Shown here piece after piece: positions 7,842-17,152 of a stretch of 64,000 nt of DNA (its first letter is position 1; each line of letters starts with the position of its first letter). The notes under the pieces were generated by a model. The model was not told where the DNA came from, made no database searches, and was given only the letters and a program-made list of their open reading frames with translations. Position numbers and translations under genes: made by a program. The stretch is from Rhizobium indicum (GTDB lineage Bacteria > Pseudomonadota > Alphaproteobacteria > Rhizobiales > Rhizobiaceae): NCBI RefSeq assembly GCF_005862305.2, contig NZ_CP054021.1, positions 2,932,501 to 2,996,500 of the forward strand, read 5' to 3'.

Positions 7842-8693
7842 TTACTTCTGGTCGAGGAAGGCCTTGAACTTGTCGGCGTAGTCCTTGTGCCAGCGTGACA
7901 GCGGCGGACGGTTCTCGATGATATCGCCGGCCGCCCAGGCCATCCGGCGCTCGTCGACCGGACGCGCGACGTCGTTGTCTGGGCAGAGAATATAGAAATC
8001 GCTGCGTTCGAGGCTTTCGACCATGAAATCGACGGTCTGTTCCGGCGTCCAGGCGGCAGCCGGTTTTTCGGCGCGGTCGCCCTTGGTAAGGCCGGTGAAG
8101 ACGAAGCCGGGGATCAGAAGGTGGGCGGAGATCTTTCCGCCTTCGGTGTTGCGAAGCTCATGCTGCAATGCTTCGGTGAAGACTTTCACACCAGATTTGG
8201 AGATGTTGTAGGCGGGGTTGCCGGGCGGCGTGGTGATGCCCTGCTTGGAGCCGGTGTTGATGATCAGGCCTGGCTCGCCATGCGAGAGCATCTTCGGGCC
8301 GAAGGTGCGCGTGCCGTTGATCACGCCCATCAGGTTGACGGCGAAGATATTGTCCCAGTTCGCCTGCGGGCTGAAGATCGAGGTTTCCGGGCCGATGCCG
8401 GCGTTGTTCATCAGCACGTGCACACGGCCGAAACGCTGGAGCACGGCGCGTTCGAGCGCTTCCAGCGAGTCTCTGCTGGCGACGTCGGTCTCGACCGCCA
8501 TCACATTTTCCTCGCCGGCAATGGCCTTGAGTTCGTTGGCCGCATCGGCCAGCCGATCGCCGCCGAGATCGGCGATGGCGACGCTCATGCCGCGTCCGGC
8601 GAAATATTTCGCCGCGGCAAGACCGATGCCGGAGGCGCCGCCGGTGATGACGGCAACATTGGACTTCTTGAAAATGTCTTGAATATTCGTCAC
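7842..8693 (-). CDS. Short-chain dehydrogenase/reductase
   Basis: This is a 283-residue NAD(P)-dependent oxidoreductase. The cofactor-binding motif TGGASGIG lies at about residues 17-24, NNAG follows, and the catalytic residues are the Ser in INTGSKQG and the YNISK pair. The substrate is unknown. An open frame extends 38 codons upstream, but GTG at 8693 has GAGGAG upstream and gives the family-typical N-terminus, so I place the start there. It stands alone, divergent from argG. Confidence 0.9.
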   Translation of the reverse strand: MTNIQDIFKKSNVAVITGGASGIGLAAAKYFAGRGMSVAIADLGGDRLADAANELKAIAGEENVMAVETDVASRDSLEALERAVLQRFGRVHVLMNNAGIGPETSIFSPQANWDNIFAVNLMGVINGTRTFGPKMLSHGEPGLIINTGSKQGITTPPGNPAYNISKSGVKVFTEALQHELRNTEGGKISAHLLIPGFVFTGLTKGDRAEKPAAAWTPEQTVDFMVESLERSDFYILCPDNDVARPVDERRMAWAAGDIIENRPPLSRWHKDYADKFKAFLDQK

Positions 8694-8870
8694 GGGGCAG
8701 CCTCTCCTCGAGCATTTGCGGACGCTGGCGAATATGGGCTCTGCTTTCGCGCTGTCAAACGGTATCGGCACCATCAGCGTCGCACTTGGTCTTGCGTCAC
8801 GCGCCAATCTCGCTAAAAGTGCCGCGACACCGGGTTTTCGCCGGCCTTTTATGCAACGGACCTCATCATC

Positions 8871-10094
8871 ATGGCATCATACAAAGACGTGAAGAAAGTC
8901 GTTCTCGCCTATTCCGGCGGCCTCGACACCTCGATTATCCTGAAGTGGCTGCAGACGGAGCTCGGCGCCGAAGTCGTCACCTTCACCGCCGATCTCGGCC
9001 AGGGCGAAGAGCTGGAGCCGGCGCGCAAGAAGGCCGAGATGCTCGGCATCAAGGAGATCTATATCGAGGATGTGCGCGAGGAATTCGTGCGCGATTTCGT
9101 CTTCCCGATGTTCCGTGCCAATGCCGTCTACGAGGGCGTCTATCTGCTCGGCACCTCGATCGCCCGTCCATTGATTTCCAAGCATCTGATCGATATCGCC
9201 CGCAAGACGGGTGCGGATGCGATCGCCCACGGCGCGACCGGCAAGGGCAACGACCAGGTTCGTTTCGAACTGTCCGCCTACGCCCTGAACCCCGATATCA
9301 AGATCATCGCGCCGTGGCGCGACTGGGCGTTCAAGAGCCGCACCGATCTGCTGGCCTTCGCCGAACAGCATCAGATCCCGGTTGCCAAGGACAAGAAGGG
9401 CGAGGCGCCGTTCTCCGTCGACGCCAACCTTCTGCATTCCTCCTCCGAGGGCAAGGTTCTCGAGGACCCCTCCAAGGAAGCGCCTGAATATGTGCATATG
9501 CGCACCATTTCGCCTGAGGCCGCACCCGACAAGGCGACGACCATCAAGGTCGGCTTCGAGCAGGGTGACGCGGTTTCGATCAATGGCGTGCGGATGAGCC
9601 CAGCGACGCTGCTCGCGACACTCAACAATTACGGCCGTGACAACGGCATTGGCCGTCTCGACCTCGTCGAGAACCGCTTCGTCGGCATGAAGTCGCGCGG
9701 CGTCTATGAAACGCCCGGCGGCACCATCCTGCTCTCGGCGCATCGCGCCATTGAATCGATCACGCTCGATCGTGGCGCCGCCCATCTCAAGGACGAGATC
9801 ATGCCGCGCTACGCCGAGCTGATCTATTATGGCTTCTGGTTCTCGCCGGAGCGCGAGATGCTGCAGGCGCTGATCGACAAGAGCCAGGAGCATGTCGAAG
9901 GCGAAGTGACGCTGAAGCTCTACAAGGGCAATGTCATGGTCATCGGCCGCGAAAGCGACAAGTCGCTCTATTCCGACAAGCTCGTCACCTTCGAGGACGA
10001 TCAGGGTGCCTACGACCAGAAGGATGCGGCCGGCTTCATCAAGCTCAATGCGCTGCGCCTGCGCACGCTCGCCAAGCGAAACCTCGCGAAGTAA
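8871..10094 (+). CDS. argG: Argininosuccinate synthase
   Basis: ArgG joins citrulline and aspartate using ATP in the penultimate step of arginine synthesis. The 407-residue length and the P-loop-like motif AYSGGLDTS at residues 13-21 are diagnostic. Further conserved blocks include [12 protein letters not shown] and [12 protein letters not shown]. The gene is monocistronic, followed by a strong intrinsic terminator, and divergent from the SDR gene. Confidence 0.98.
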   Translation: MASYKDVKKVVLAYSGGLDTSIILKWLQTELGAEVVTFTADLGQGEELEPARKKAEMLGIKEIYIEDVREEFVRDFVFPMFRANAVYEGVYLLGTSIARPLISKHLIDIARKTGADAIAHGATGKGNDQVRFELSAYALNPDIKIIAPWRDWAFKSRTDLLAFAEQHQIPVAKDKKGEAPFSVDANLLHSSSEGKVLEDPSKEAPEYVHMRTISPEAAPDKATTIKVGFEQGDAVSINGVRMSPATLLATLNNYGRDNGIGRLDLVENRFVGMKSRGVYETPGGTILLSAHRAIESITLDRGAAHLKDEIMPRYAELIYYGFWFSPEREMLQALIDKSQEHVEGEVTLKLYKGNVMVIGRESDKSLYSDKLVTFEDDQGAYDQKDAAGFIKLNALRLRTLAKRNLAK

Positions 10095-10121
10095 TCACGG
10101 TTCGCTTTAGAACCGGATATC

Positions 10122-10151
10122 AGCCCGCCGGCATTGCCGCGCGGGCTTTTT
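10122..10151 (+). terminator. Intrinsic terminator of argG
   Basis: The stem AGCCCGC/GCGGGCT with an inner CGGC-ATT-GCCG pairing is followed by a run of five T. It begins 27 bases after the argG stop. Confidence 0.9.
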
Positions 10152-10578
10152 CGTGGAGTGAGGTGGCAAACGCCACCAAACTCTAGAGCGTTCTGGATGG
10201 CCGGATTGCAACAACAACGGACATCGGCTCGGCTTGGATAGACGACCGCTACGGGGCCGACGGCGGACCGTCCGCTGCGAGGACACCTAGCACGAAAGCG
10301 GACATGCGAGGCCTCGGTGCGAAGGTCCGGGATCGGCCCGGAGCAGTCGTAGACCGCGAGTATGACGTACGGCTCGATTTGGCGCTCATCGCGGACGTTG
10401 CGCACCGACGCCTTCTCGACGCGAGTTAACCGGAAGTTCGCGTAACGACGGTGCCTCTCGCTTGCACAGGGAGGGGCCATGGGTGATCAATTTCCAAGCC
10501 AAGCCCGTAGGTCGATGGACGAACGGGCTTTTGCAGCGGATTGCCATCACGAAAGGGCGGCGGTTGAACGATTGCAGT
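10152..10578. other. Gap after argG with no convincing gene
   Basis: No gene is supported. It begins with CTCTAGAGCGTTCTGG near 10182, which resembles the ends of rhizobial palindromic repeats, but no matching arm is found. A short frame with a good AGGGAGG site starts at 10479 on the plus strand (73 codons) but has no recognisable content and runs antisense to the small membrane gene. The stretch may contain decayed sequence at the edge of the accessory block. Confidence 0.4.
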
Positions 10579-10761
10579 CTATCCAGACGATTTCGACGGG
10601 CGGCGCCGAAAGAGCTGATCCCAGATGTCGTACCCCGCAGGGACAATCCCGATCAGCAGTGCAGCGGCCAAATCGAACCGTGGAACAAACGCCAGGATGA
10701 CCGCGCAGAACGCGACAAGCGTCACGAATGCAAATATTGCAAAAAACCGGCTTCTGTTCAT
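10579..10761 (-). CDS. Small two-helix membrane protein at the end of the TRAP operon
   Basis: This hypothetical protein of 60 residues has two hydrophobic helices (about residues 5-24 and 28-45) and a basic C-terminal tail (FRRRPSKSSG). The ATG at 10761 follows AAGGA at a good distance. It lies 34 bases after the stop of the TRAP large permease gene on the same strand, so it is probably cotranscribed. I do not recognise the family; a transporter accessory peptide is possible, but so is an unrelated small gene. Confidence 0.5.
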   Translation of the reverse strand: MNRSRFFAIFAFVTLVAFCAVILAFVPRFDLAAALLIGIVPAGYDIWDQLFRRRPSKSSG

Positions 10762-10795
10762 CGGTCTATCCTTTCTGAATGGGCCAGACACTGCG

Positions 10796-12223
10796 TCATC
10801 TCTGTACTCCATAGAGTAGATTCGGCAGCATGTAGACGATGCTCGGGAACAGATAGATGACCACCATGCAGAGAATGACGATCAACATATACGGCATCAT
10901 GCCGCGGAAGATGTCGGTCAGTTTGACATGCGGAGGCGAGACGCCCTTCAAGTAGTATGCCGACATCGCCATGGGTGGTGATAGGAAGGCCGTCTGCAGG
11001 TTGATGGCCACGAGGATACCGAAGAACAGCGGATCGATCCCGAAATGCGGCAGCAGCGGAATGAAGATCGGGATGAAGATGACGATGATTTCAGTCCATT
11101 CCAGAGGCCAGCCGAGAATGAAGATGATGATCTGGGCCAGGATCAGGAACATCAGCGGCGACATGTCCAGGCCGGTCACGAAGTCACTGATGAACTGTTG
11201 GCCGCCGAGATAGGCGAATACCGATGCGAAGGTCGCCGAACCGACGAACAACCAGCAGACCATCGCGGTCGTTCGCGCCGTCAGATACACCGACTCCTTC
11301 AGTCGCTGCCAGGTCAGCGCCCGATAGGCCGCAGCAAGCGCCAGTCCCCCCAATGCGCCGATTGCGGCGGCTTCCGACGGCGTTGCCAGGCCAAAGAGAA
11401 TGGCACCCAGCACCGCAAGAATCAGAAAGGCGAGCGGCGCGAAGGATGTAAGCATCATCCAGGCGAGTTGGACCGGCGTGTGCTCGCCCACATCTTCTTT
11501 CGTTGGCCGCGGCGCCAGTTGCGGCTGCAGGATTGCTCGCACCACGACATAGATGAGATAAAACCCGGCCAGGGCGAGGCCGGGCAGGAGCGCCGCCGCA
11601 TACATTCGGACAACCGAGATCCCGGAGGTGGCCGCATAGACGATCAGCAGGATGGAAGGCGGGATCAGGATCCCGAGCGTGCCGCCCGCGCAGATCACGC
11701 CCGTCGCGTAGCGCACGTCATACTTTGCCTTCAGCATCGCTGGTAGGGCGAGCAGTCCCATCAACGTCACCACGGCCCCGACGATGCCGGTTGCCGTGGC
11801 AAAGAGTGTGCAGGTGGCCAGGGCGGCGACCGCCATCGAGCCGGGCACCCGGCGCGTGACGCTGAATAGCGTCGAGAACAGCCGATCGACGATGTTGGCT
11901 CGCTCGACGATGTAGCCCATGAACAGGAACAGCGGGATAGCTGTCAGCACGTCGTTCTGGATGACCGAGTAGGTCTGGTTGACGAACAGATCGAAGATCC
12001 GGTTGTTGAAGAAACCGCCGATCCAGGTCTCCGCCAGTGTAAAGGCATCGCCGCCGGATTCGAGCGTGCGGTCATAGCCGCGCCACATGCGGCCGGCATC
12101 GAAATAGGCATAGTATCCGAAGCCGACACCCAGAGCCATCAAGGTGAACGCCACCGGGAAGCCGAGGAAGATGGTGAGGATCAGGATGAGGAGCATCCCG
12201 ACGGCGATATGTGCATCCGTCAT
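10796..12223 (-). CDS. TRAP transporter large permease, DctM type
   Basis: This 475-residue inner-membrane protein forms the transport channel of a tripartite ATP-independent periplasmic transporter, driven by a sodium or proton gradient. It has the many hydrophobic segments of DctM and conserved blocks such as AIPLFLFMGYIVERA and GGTLGILIPPSI. It is slightly longer than typical DctM because of an insertion at about residues 45-75, as in the mannitol/chloroaromatic subgroup. Its start overlaps the dctQ stop by four bases. Confidence 0.93.
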   Translation of the reverse strand: MTDAHIAVGMLLILILTIFLGFPVAFTLMALGVGFGYYAYFDAGRMWRGYDRTLESGGDAFTLAETWIGGFFNNRIFDLFVNQTYSVIQNDVLTAIPLFLFMGYIVERANIVDRLFSTLFSVTRRVPGSMAVAALATCTLFATATGIVGAVVTLMGLLALPAMLKAKYDVRYATGVICAGGTLGILIPPSILLIVYAATSGISVVRMYAAALLPGLALAGFYLIYVVVRAILQPQLAPRPTKEDVGEHTPVQLAWMMLTSFAPLAFLILAVLGAILFGLATPSEAAAIGALGGLALAAAYRALTWQRLKESVYLTARTTAMVCWLFVGSATFASVFAYLGGQQFISDFVTGLDMSPLMFLILAQIIIFILGWPLEWTEIIVIFIPIFIPLLPHFGIDPLFFGILVAINLQTAFLSPPMAMSAYYLKGVSPPHVKLTDIFRGMMPYMLIVILCMVVIYLFPSIVYMLPNLLYGVQR

Positions 12224-12867
12224 TGAGCGTCCCGATCCCGTGGTTCACGTCCAGCGTCAAGTTCCCGCGACGGAAGGAAACCCTCGTCCTCGGACTTGAG
12301 CACGTCCAGGCTTTTTGTTTCCAGTAGTACCTTTTCGAGTTCTTCGACATCTTCGGCCTGCTTCGGCCATTCGCCCGTCCTTATGCAGAGAATGCAGCGG
12401 AAGACCTGCGCCACGCCCTGCAGGAACAGGAGAATGCCGGCGGCGACGATCACGGCCTTGAACTGGAAGATCGGCACACCGGCGGGACTGTTGGAACTGA
12501 CCTCCAGGTAGCCCCAACTGCGTGCGGCATATTTCCAGCCCGAGAACACCAGCGCGGTTATACCGGGAAAGAAAAAGATGAAGTACAACACCAGTTCCAG
12601 CCTGGCCTGCGTGCGCGGTTTCCAGAGCCGGTAGATGAAGTCGCCGCGCACATGGCCATCACGCGAGAGGGTATACGCTCCCGCCATCATGAAGATCGTT
12701 CCATAGAGCATGTAGCTCAGATCGAAGGCCCAGGGGGTCGGCGCGCGAAAGAGGTAGCGTGCAACAACCTCATAGCCGACGCCGAAGGCCATGATGAGTA
12801 TCCCCCACGCGAACACCTTGCCGAACCACGCCGACAAATCGTCGGCGAATGCAATGTAACGGAGCAT
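12220..12867 (-). CDS. TRAP transporter small permease, DctQ type
   Basis: This 215-residue protein has four predicted membrane helices, matching the DctQ subunit that pairs with DctM. The C-terminal 55 residues are polar and charged, an extension beyond the usual length. GGGAGG sits ahead of the ATG. The gene is 58 bp downstream of dctP and overlaps dctM, so the order dctP-dctQ-dctM on the minus strand is a complete transporter. Confidence 0.9.
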   Translation of the reverse strand: MLRYIAFADDLSAWFGKVFAWGILIMAFGVGYEVVARYLFRAPTPWAFDLSYMLYGTIFMMAGAYTLSRDGHVRGDFIYRLWKPRTQARLELVLYFIFFFPGITALVFSGWKYAARSWGYLEVSSNSPAGVPIFQFKAVIVAAGILLFLQGVAQVFRCILCIRTGEWPKQAEDVEELEKVLLETKSLDVLKSEDEGFLPSRELDAGREPRDRDAQ

Positions 12868-12925
12868 GCAAGCGCCTCCCTACCTCGATGAGGGACGAGG
12901 CCCGGAAATACCGGGCCTTCACCAT

Positions 12926-14056
12926 CTATTTTCCGAGGTTCAATTTTCCAGGGAAATAGTGCTCATAGGCGAGTGCGAGATCGGCGGAGTTCATCAATTC
13001 GTAGTACACGACCCTCTCCACCCACTGCCGCTGACTGTCGAGCACCTTCTTCATGAACGCATCCGCTTCAAGCGTGGGGATGATCTCATCCCAGGCCTTC
13101 AGTTGCGCATCCAGAATTTCCTTTGGAGTACGGTGCACGGTCACGCCATGTTCGGCCTGGAGTTTTCGAAGGTCGCTTGAATAGTTGTCCATCGCGGACG
13201 CTGTATTCGCCGTGCTTGCTGCCTCCACGCCATATTCCAGGATCGCCTGCAGATCGTCGGGAAGGTCGTCAAACACATCCTTGTTGAAGAGGAACTCGAA
13301 AGATTCGCTCGCTTGATGGTAGGACGACAGCATGTAGTTCTTGGCGACATCCTGCGAACCAAACCGTATGTCAGAGGAGGGATTGTTGAACTCGAAGGCG
13401 TCGATGACACCTCGCTCCATTGCCGGCACGATCTCGCCGCCCGGAAGTTGAGCGACGCTCATGCCCATATTCTGCATGAGATCGGCGGCGAGCCCGACCG
13501 TACGATATTTGAGGCCGTTGACGTCGTTCACGGTCGCGACCTGGTTCTTGAACCAGCCGAACGGCTGCGCGGGCATCGGGAAGCCATAGAAGCCGTAAAG
13601 GTTCAGCCCCATGATGTCCTGGGTGAGTTCTCGGTAGAGATCCTTGCCGCCACCTTGATGGAACCATCCGAGCATGGTGGTTGCGCTGCCGCCAAATACC
13701 GGCCCGGTACCGAAGAGGGAAGCTGCCTTGTGCTTTCCGTACCAATAGACGGGAACGGTGTGGGCTGCGTCGATCACGCCATCGTTGACGCCGTCGAGCA
13801 CCTGAAACGCGCCGACGACCGTACCGGCAGGCATTAGTTCGAACTTCAGGCGTCCGCCGGACATTCGTTCGACCCGTTCGACGTACTGGCGGGCAAAATC
13901 CATCCAGATGTCCGACGCGGGCCAGGATGTTTGCATTTTAATGACGGTGGGTGCCTGGGCCAGCACGGCCGGGGCGGCAAGAGCCCCAACTGCGGTTACT
14001 CCAACGAGCGTAGATGCTCCCAGCAACTCTCGACGCGATACTGCCTTTTTGTTCAT
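12926..14056 (-). CDS. TRAP transporter substrate-binding protein, DctP type
   Basis: This 376-residue periplasmic receptor has an N-terminal twin-arginine-like signal (SRRELLGAS, followed by a hydrophobic core ending in APAVLAQA). The conserved DctP block PGGEIVPAMERGVIDAFEFNNPSSD holds the ligand-carboxylate contact region. The subgroup is that annotated for mannitol or chloroaromatic acids; the real ligand is unknown. GGGAGGAAG precedes the ATG. It is the first gene of the TRAP operon, so its upstream region holds the promoter. Confidence 0.92.
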   Translation of the reverse strand: MNKKAVSRRELLGASTLVGVTAVGALAAPAVLAQAPTVIKMQTSWPASDIWMDFARQYVERVERMSGGRLKFELMPAGTVVGAFQVLDGVNDGVIDAAHTVPVYWYGKHKAASLFGTGPVFGGSATTMLGWFHQGGGKDLYRELTQDIMGLNLYGFYGFPMPAQPFGWFKNQVATVNDVNGLKYRTVGLAADLMQNMGMSVAQLPGGEIVPAMERGVIDAFEFNNPSSDIRFGSQDVAKNYMLSSYHQASESFEFLFNKDVFDDLPDDLQAILEYGVEAASTANTASAMDNYSSDLRKLQAEHGVTVHRTPKEILDAQLKAWDEIIPTLEADAFMKKVLDSQRQWVERVVYYELMNSADLALAYEHYFPGKLNLGK

Positions 14057-14664
14057 TGTTCTTCCTCCCTGGATTGTTGTCGAATTCTCCCTGCATTTCC
14101 TGGTAGTCTGCTAAGTTGAAGAAGAGGGCTCCCAACCTCTTCGCGATCAGTATCAACAACTGATTGTTCTCATTTGTCAATTATGCACACTTTTTGCAAT
14201 TCTGACAGACGTTCAAGTGTTGTTGATGGCAGCTTGGGGCTGTGGTCCAACGGCCAAGGCACAGTACCGCTGCTCCGCGTTGTCCGGACTACCTCAGCTT
14301 AGAAAGAAAAAGCTGCTTTCGCCCGTCGACGATGAACTGGAGCCATGTGCTGAACTGGAACCATGTGTTCGTTTTTGATCGCCTTCGTCCCAAGTCGATT
14401 AAGCCGACGAGAGCCGACGTCCACACATGGCGCACAGATGTCGTCTCGTCAAACCAATGCTATGGCCGCTTTCGGGGAGCGGCAACAATTGCCTCTATGA
14501 CCGAGAAGAGGCGCATTGCTGCCGTGGTCGAGGTCGCATATCGGCCCAAAGCGCACAAGAGGTTGCTCTGTCGTCCCTGCTGGCGGGGCTCATCCATTCG
14601 AAATCTGGACGTCAAACTACCCACCTAGCCTATGATTCCGCGGAGTTCGTCGTTGCGCCAGGCG
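14057..14664. other. 608-bp gap between the TRAP operon and the flavoprotein gene
   Basis: I see no credible gene. The left end must carry the dctP promoter; an inverted repeat GAAGAGG/CCTCTTC with an 8-base spacer at 14121-14142 is a candidate operator or hairpin in the dctP leader. A 17-bp unit (TGAACTGGAGCCATGTG) is repeated with one change at 14333-14349 and 14351-14367. The remaining open frames lack ribosome-binding sites and family features, and parts may be decayed DNA. Confidence 0.4.
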
Positions 14665-15822
14665 CTAGAAAATCTTCTCGGTGGGAAGTCCGAGCGCGAA
14701 TGAACCCGCGTATTGCGCCTGGGCTCCGGGCTGCATCGGATGATAGCGAGCGCCCTGTATGTCGCGGAAGCAGCGCTCCAGCCCGTTCTCTCGATAGAAT
14801 GCCGCGCCGCCTGCGACCTCCATTGCAAGCTCCGTCACCTCGATAGCGTGCCGTGCGACCAAGGAACGGCCGATCATAACCTCGTTGACGGTTTCCGCGG
14901 ACGGTTCGTTTCGAGCAACTACCTCTAACATCCAGCGATGCGCGATCTGTGCGGCCCTCAGAGACGTTTCCATACGCCCGACCAACCCGATCACATGATC
15001 GCTGTTGGCCTTGCTACGGACCATCTTGACTGCGATGTCGCGGGCGCTCTCGGCGACGCCAAGATAGACCGCGTAGATCAGAGGAAACGCGATCATGCCG
15101 ATGACTTGAAATACCGGATGCCATTGCCCCGCGCTTCTGGAAAATGCGACACTCGCATCCGGCACGAAGAGGTTTTCGATGATGATATCGTTTGACCCGG
15201 TTCCCCTCATTCCAAGTGTTCGCCACGTATCCTCTATCGAAACCTCTGGCGATGCCATGGGAACGCCGAAATGAATGACGGAGCGCGCGCCGTCCTGTTC
15301 TTCATAAACGGCACCGGTCATCAGGATGTTTCCTGCCGCCGCGCCGGAAGTGAAGCGTTTGCGCGCGGTGATCCGGTATCCGCCATCAACTTTCATGGCC
15401 TTGCCCGATCCGCCGATCCAGTCCGATCCGCCGCTCGAGAGCAATATGATTTGCTCCGATGCAACACGTCTCAGGAGCGGCTCCACCGCGGCCACCTTTT
15501 GATGCCGCCAGCGCCAGGCGGGGATGGCGACTTGATGGGTATGCATGGAAAAGGCAAGCGCAGTGGACCCACATGCACGAGCAATGGATTTGAGCATCTC
15601 AGAAAGTTCGGGCACTTCCGCGCCCAGCCCGCCCAATTCGATTGGAACGCCTGCTCGCACGAGTCCAGATTCCTTTAGAAGCGCGTAATTCTCGCTGACG
15701 AAGGTGTTGCTCTCGTCGATCGATGCGGCGCGTTGCGCGATGGTGGGCAGGACCGAATTGGTTAGTTCGACAATGGTCCGACCGCCGGCAATGTTCTGTT
15801 TTGGTTCTGTAAGCCCGAGCAT
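14665..15822 (-). CDS. Acyl-CoA dehydrogenase-family flavoprotein
   Basis: This 385-residue protein has the acyl-CoA dehydrogenase fold: an N-terminal helical domain, a middle beta domain (TSGAAAGNILMTGAVY and GMRGTGSND) and a C-terminal helical domain ending in GLPTEKIF. The SNDIIIENLFVPD block and lack of a clear catalytic Glu in the usual place suggest the DszC/SfnC/HsaA-like flavin monooxygenase branch rather than a fatty-acid enzyme. This is an inference. The frame is open 64 codons further upstream, but AGGAGG precedes the ATG at 15822. It is divergent from an HxlR regulator and beside a TRAP transporter. Confidence 0.82.
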   Translation of the reverse strand: MLGLTEPKQNIAGGRTIVELTNSVLPTIAQRAASIDESNTFVSENYALLKESGLVRAGVPIELGGLGAEVPELSEMLKSIARACGSTALAFSMHTHQVAIPAWRWRHQKVAAVEPLLRRVASEQIILLSSGGSDWIGGSGKAMKVDGGYRITARKRFTSGAAAGNILMTGAVYEEQDGARSVIHFGVPMASPEVSIEDTWRTLGMRGTGSNDIIIENLFVPDASVAFSRSAGQWHPVFQVIGMIAFPLIYAVYLGVAESARDIAVKMVRSKANSDHVIGLVGRMETSLRAAQIAHRWMLEVVARNEPSAETVNEVMIGRSLVARHAIEVTELAMEVAGGAAFYRENGLERCFRDIQGARYHPMQPGAQAQYAGSFALGLPTEKIF

Positions 15823-15987
15823 ATCAATGCCTCCTATCTCGTGAGGATTGAAACTCTGCGCTCGTTTCACAATTGCGGCTAGTACACGAACTGTACTGAA
15901 CGCCGCCGCCGTATGGCCAGGCAAGGAGCATTTGGCGGACCGGTTGTTTTGCAATATTGTGCCTGATCCAGACCGGTGGAGGTCCTT

Positions 15988-16680
15988 ATGGTAGAGCGTG
16001 ACGGCTACGGGCAATTCTGTCCAGTATCAATGGCGTCGGAAATCCTCTGCTCGCGGTGGACGACCTTGGTCGTCCGCGAATTCCTTTGCGGATCGACGCG
16101 CTTTAATGAGTTGCGTCGCGGTCTACCAAAAATGTCTCCGGCACTCCTATCAAAACGACTGAAAGAACTGGAACAATCGGGCGTCATCACGGTGACAAGG
16201 AGTGCGAACGGCATTACCGATTACCAACTCACGGCAGCGGGCGAAGAATTGAGACCTCTGATCATAGGTCTCGGAAATTGGGCTCAACGGTGGATGGAAT
16301 CGCGACTTTCCTTGAAGAATCTCGACCCTTCTCTGCTCATGTGGGACATGCGGCGGAGCCTCGATACAAGAAGACTTCCGACCCACCGTTGTACGATACA
16401 GTTTCTGTACCCGGAACTTTCGGCCGCGCAAAAGAGATGGTGGCTTGTGGTCGAAAACGGAAAAGTCGATCTCTGCAACTTCGATCCGGGCTATGATGTA
16501 GACCTTCTCGTTGAAGGGTCGCTCCGTTCGATGACCGCAATTTGGATGGGCCTCACGACCATACGTCAGGAAACCGATGCAGAAACGCTGAAACTTGAAG
16601 GGGACAGGGTCCTCGCGCGCGACATGCAGGAATGGCTCGGTCTTAGTGTGTTTGCCAAAACCCCCCGGATGAGGGCTTGA
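15988..16680 (+). CDS. HxlR-family winged-helix transcriptional regulator
   Basis: This is a 230-residue regulator. The N-terminal HxlR domain (about residues 8-100) shows the family cysteine (QFCPVSMASEIL), SRWTTLVVREFL and SPALLSKRLKELE. The C-terminal half (about 110-230) resembles a sterol-carrier-like ligand domain found in long HxlR proteins. The ATG at 15988 follows GGAGG; an in-frame GTG 12 bases earlier is less likely. It is divergently transcribed from the flavoprotein gene and probably controls it, sensing a ligand or redox signal. Confidence 0.88.
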   Translation: MVERDGYGQFCPVSMASEILCSRWTTLVVREFLCGSTRFNELRRGLPKMSPALLSKRLKELEQSGVITVTRSANGITDYQLTAAGEELRPLIIGLGNWAQRWMESRLSLKNLDPSLLMWDMRRSLDTRRLPTHRCTIQFLYPELSAAQKRWWLVVENGKVDLCNFDPGYDVDLLVEGSLRSMTAIWMGLTTIRQETDAETLKLEGDRVLARDMQEWLGLSVFAKTPRMRA

Positions 16681-16854
16681 ACCATCGAAGGCGAGTGGTT
16701 CTGACGGATACAGCCCAGCAACGAAGACCCGTCACCCAGCCGGAAAATTGGCACGCACGCCTGCAGAAGCCGATGCCCGCTTTGGCGCATAGCCGCTCAA
16801 TCGAACTGCTAAAACCGGAAACGTTTTCCCTAAGAGGCACGGCCCCGCACTCTG

Positions 16855-17048
16855 TCAAATCTCTGTATGCTCCGCTAGTTCCAACGCATCCTCGATGTCC
16901 ACACCAAGATACCTGAACCGTGTTCTCGATCTTGGTATGTCCGAGCAGGATCTGGATTGCTCGAAGATTGCCCGTCGCTTTGTAGATCATCGCGGCAGCC
17001 GCATCCTTCAACAACGAACAGATGTCCGCCTCGGGTCGAAAGCCGCCT
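16855..17048 (-). pseudogene. Remnant of a tyrosine recombinase/integrase C-terminus
   Basis: Reading the minus strand, codons from about 17048 give a segment that includes AAAAMIYKATGNLRAIQ and LLGHTKIENTV. A one-base shift near 16915 then leads to RYLGVDIEDALELAEHTEI and a TGA at 16855. This is the C-terminal catalytic region of phage/IS-type tyrosine recombinases, with the conserved LLGH and the nucleophile tyrosine before LGV. No N-terminal part or intact start remains, so it is a decayed fragment with a frameshift. The rest of the 16681-17152 gap shows nothing else. Confidence 0.8.
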
Positions 17049-17152
17049 CCGGTAGCGTTTGCTACCTAATCCCACTCTTCGTGGCAGTGCACCACCCTTG
17101 ACGGACGGCCGTGATCGCTTAGTCTGCTGTCATCATCCTCCGGAGCATTTCC

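Noticed and set aside
10479..10700. 73-codon plus-strand frame with a good AGGGAGG site
   Set aside because: It has no recognisable content and overlaps antisense the small membrane protein, which fits better with the TRAP operon strand.
14242..14846. Two plus-strand open frames in the gap before the flavoprotein gene
   Set aside because: They lack start sites and family similarity and partly overlap the flavoprotein gene antisense.
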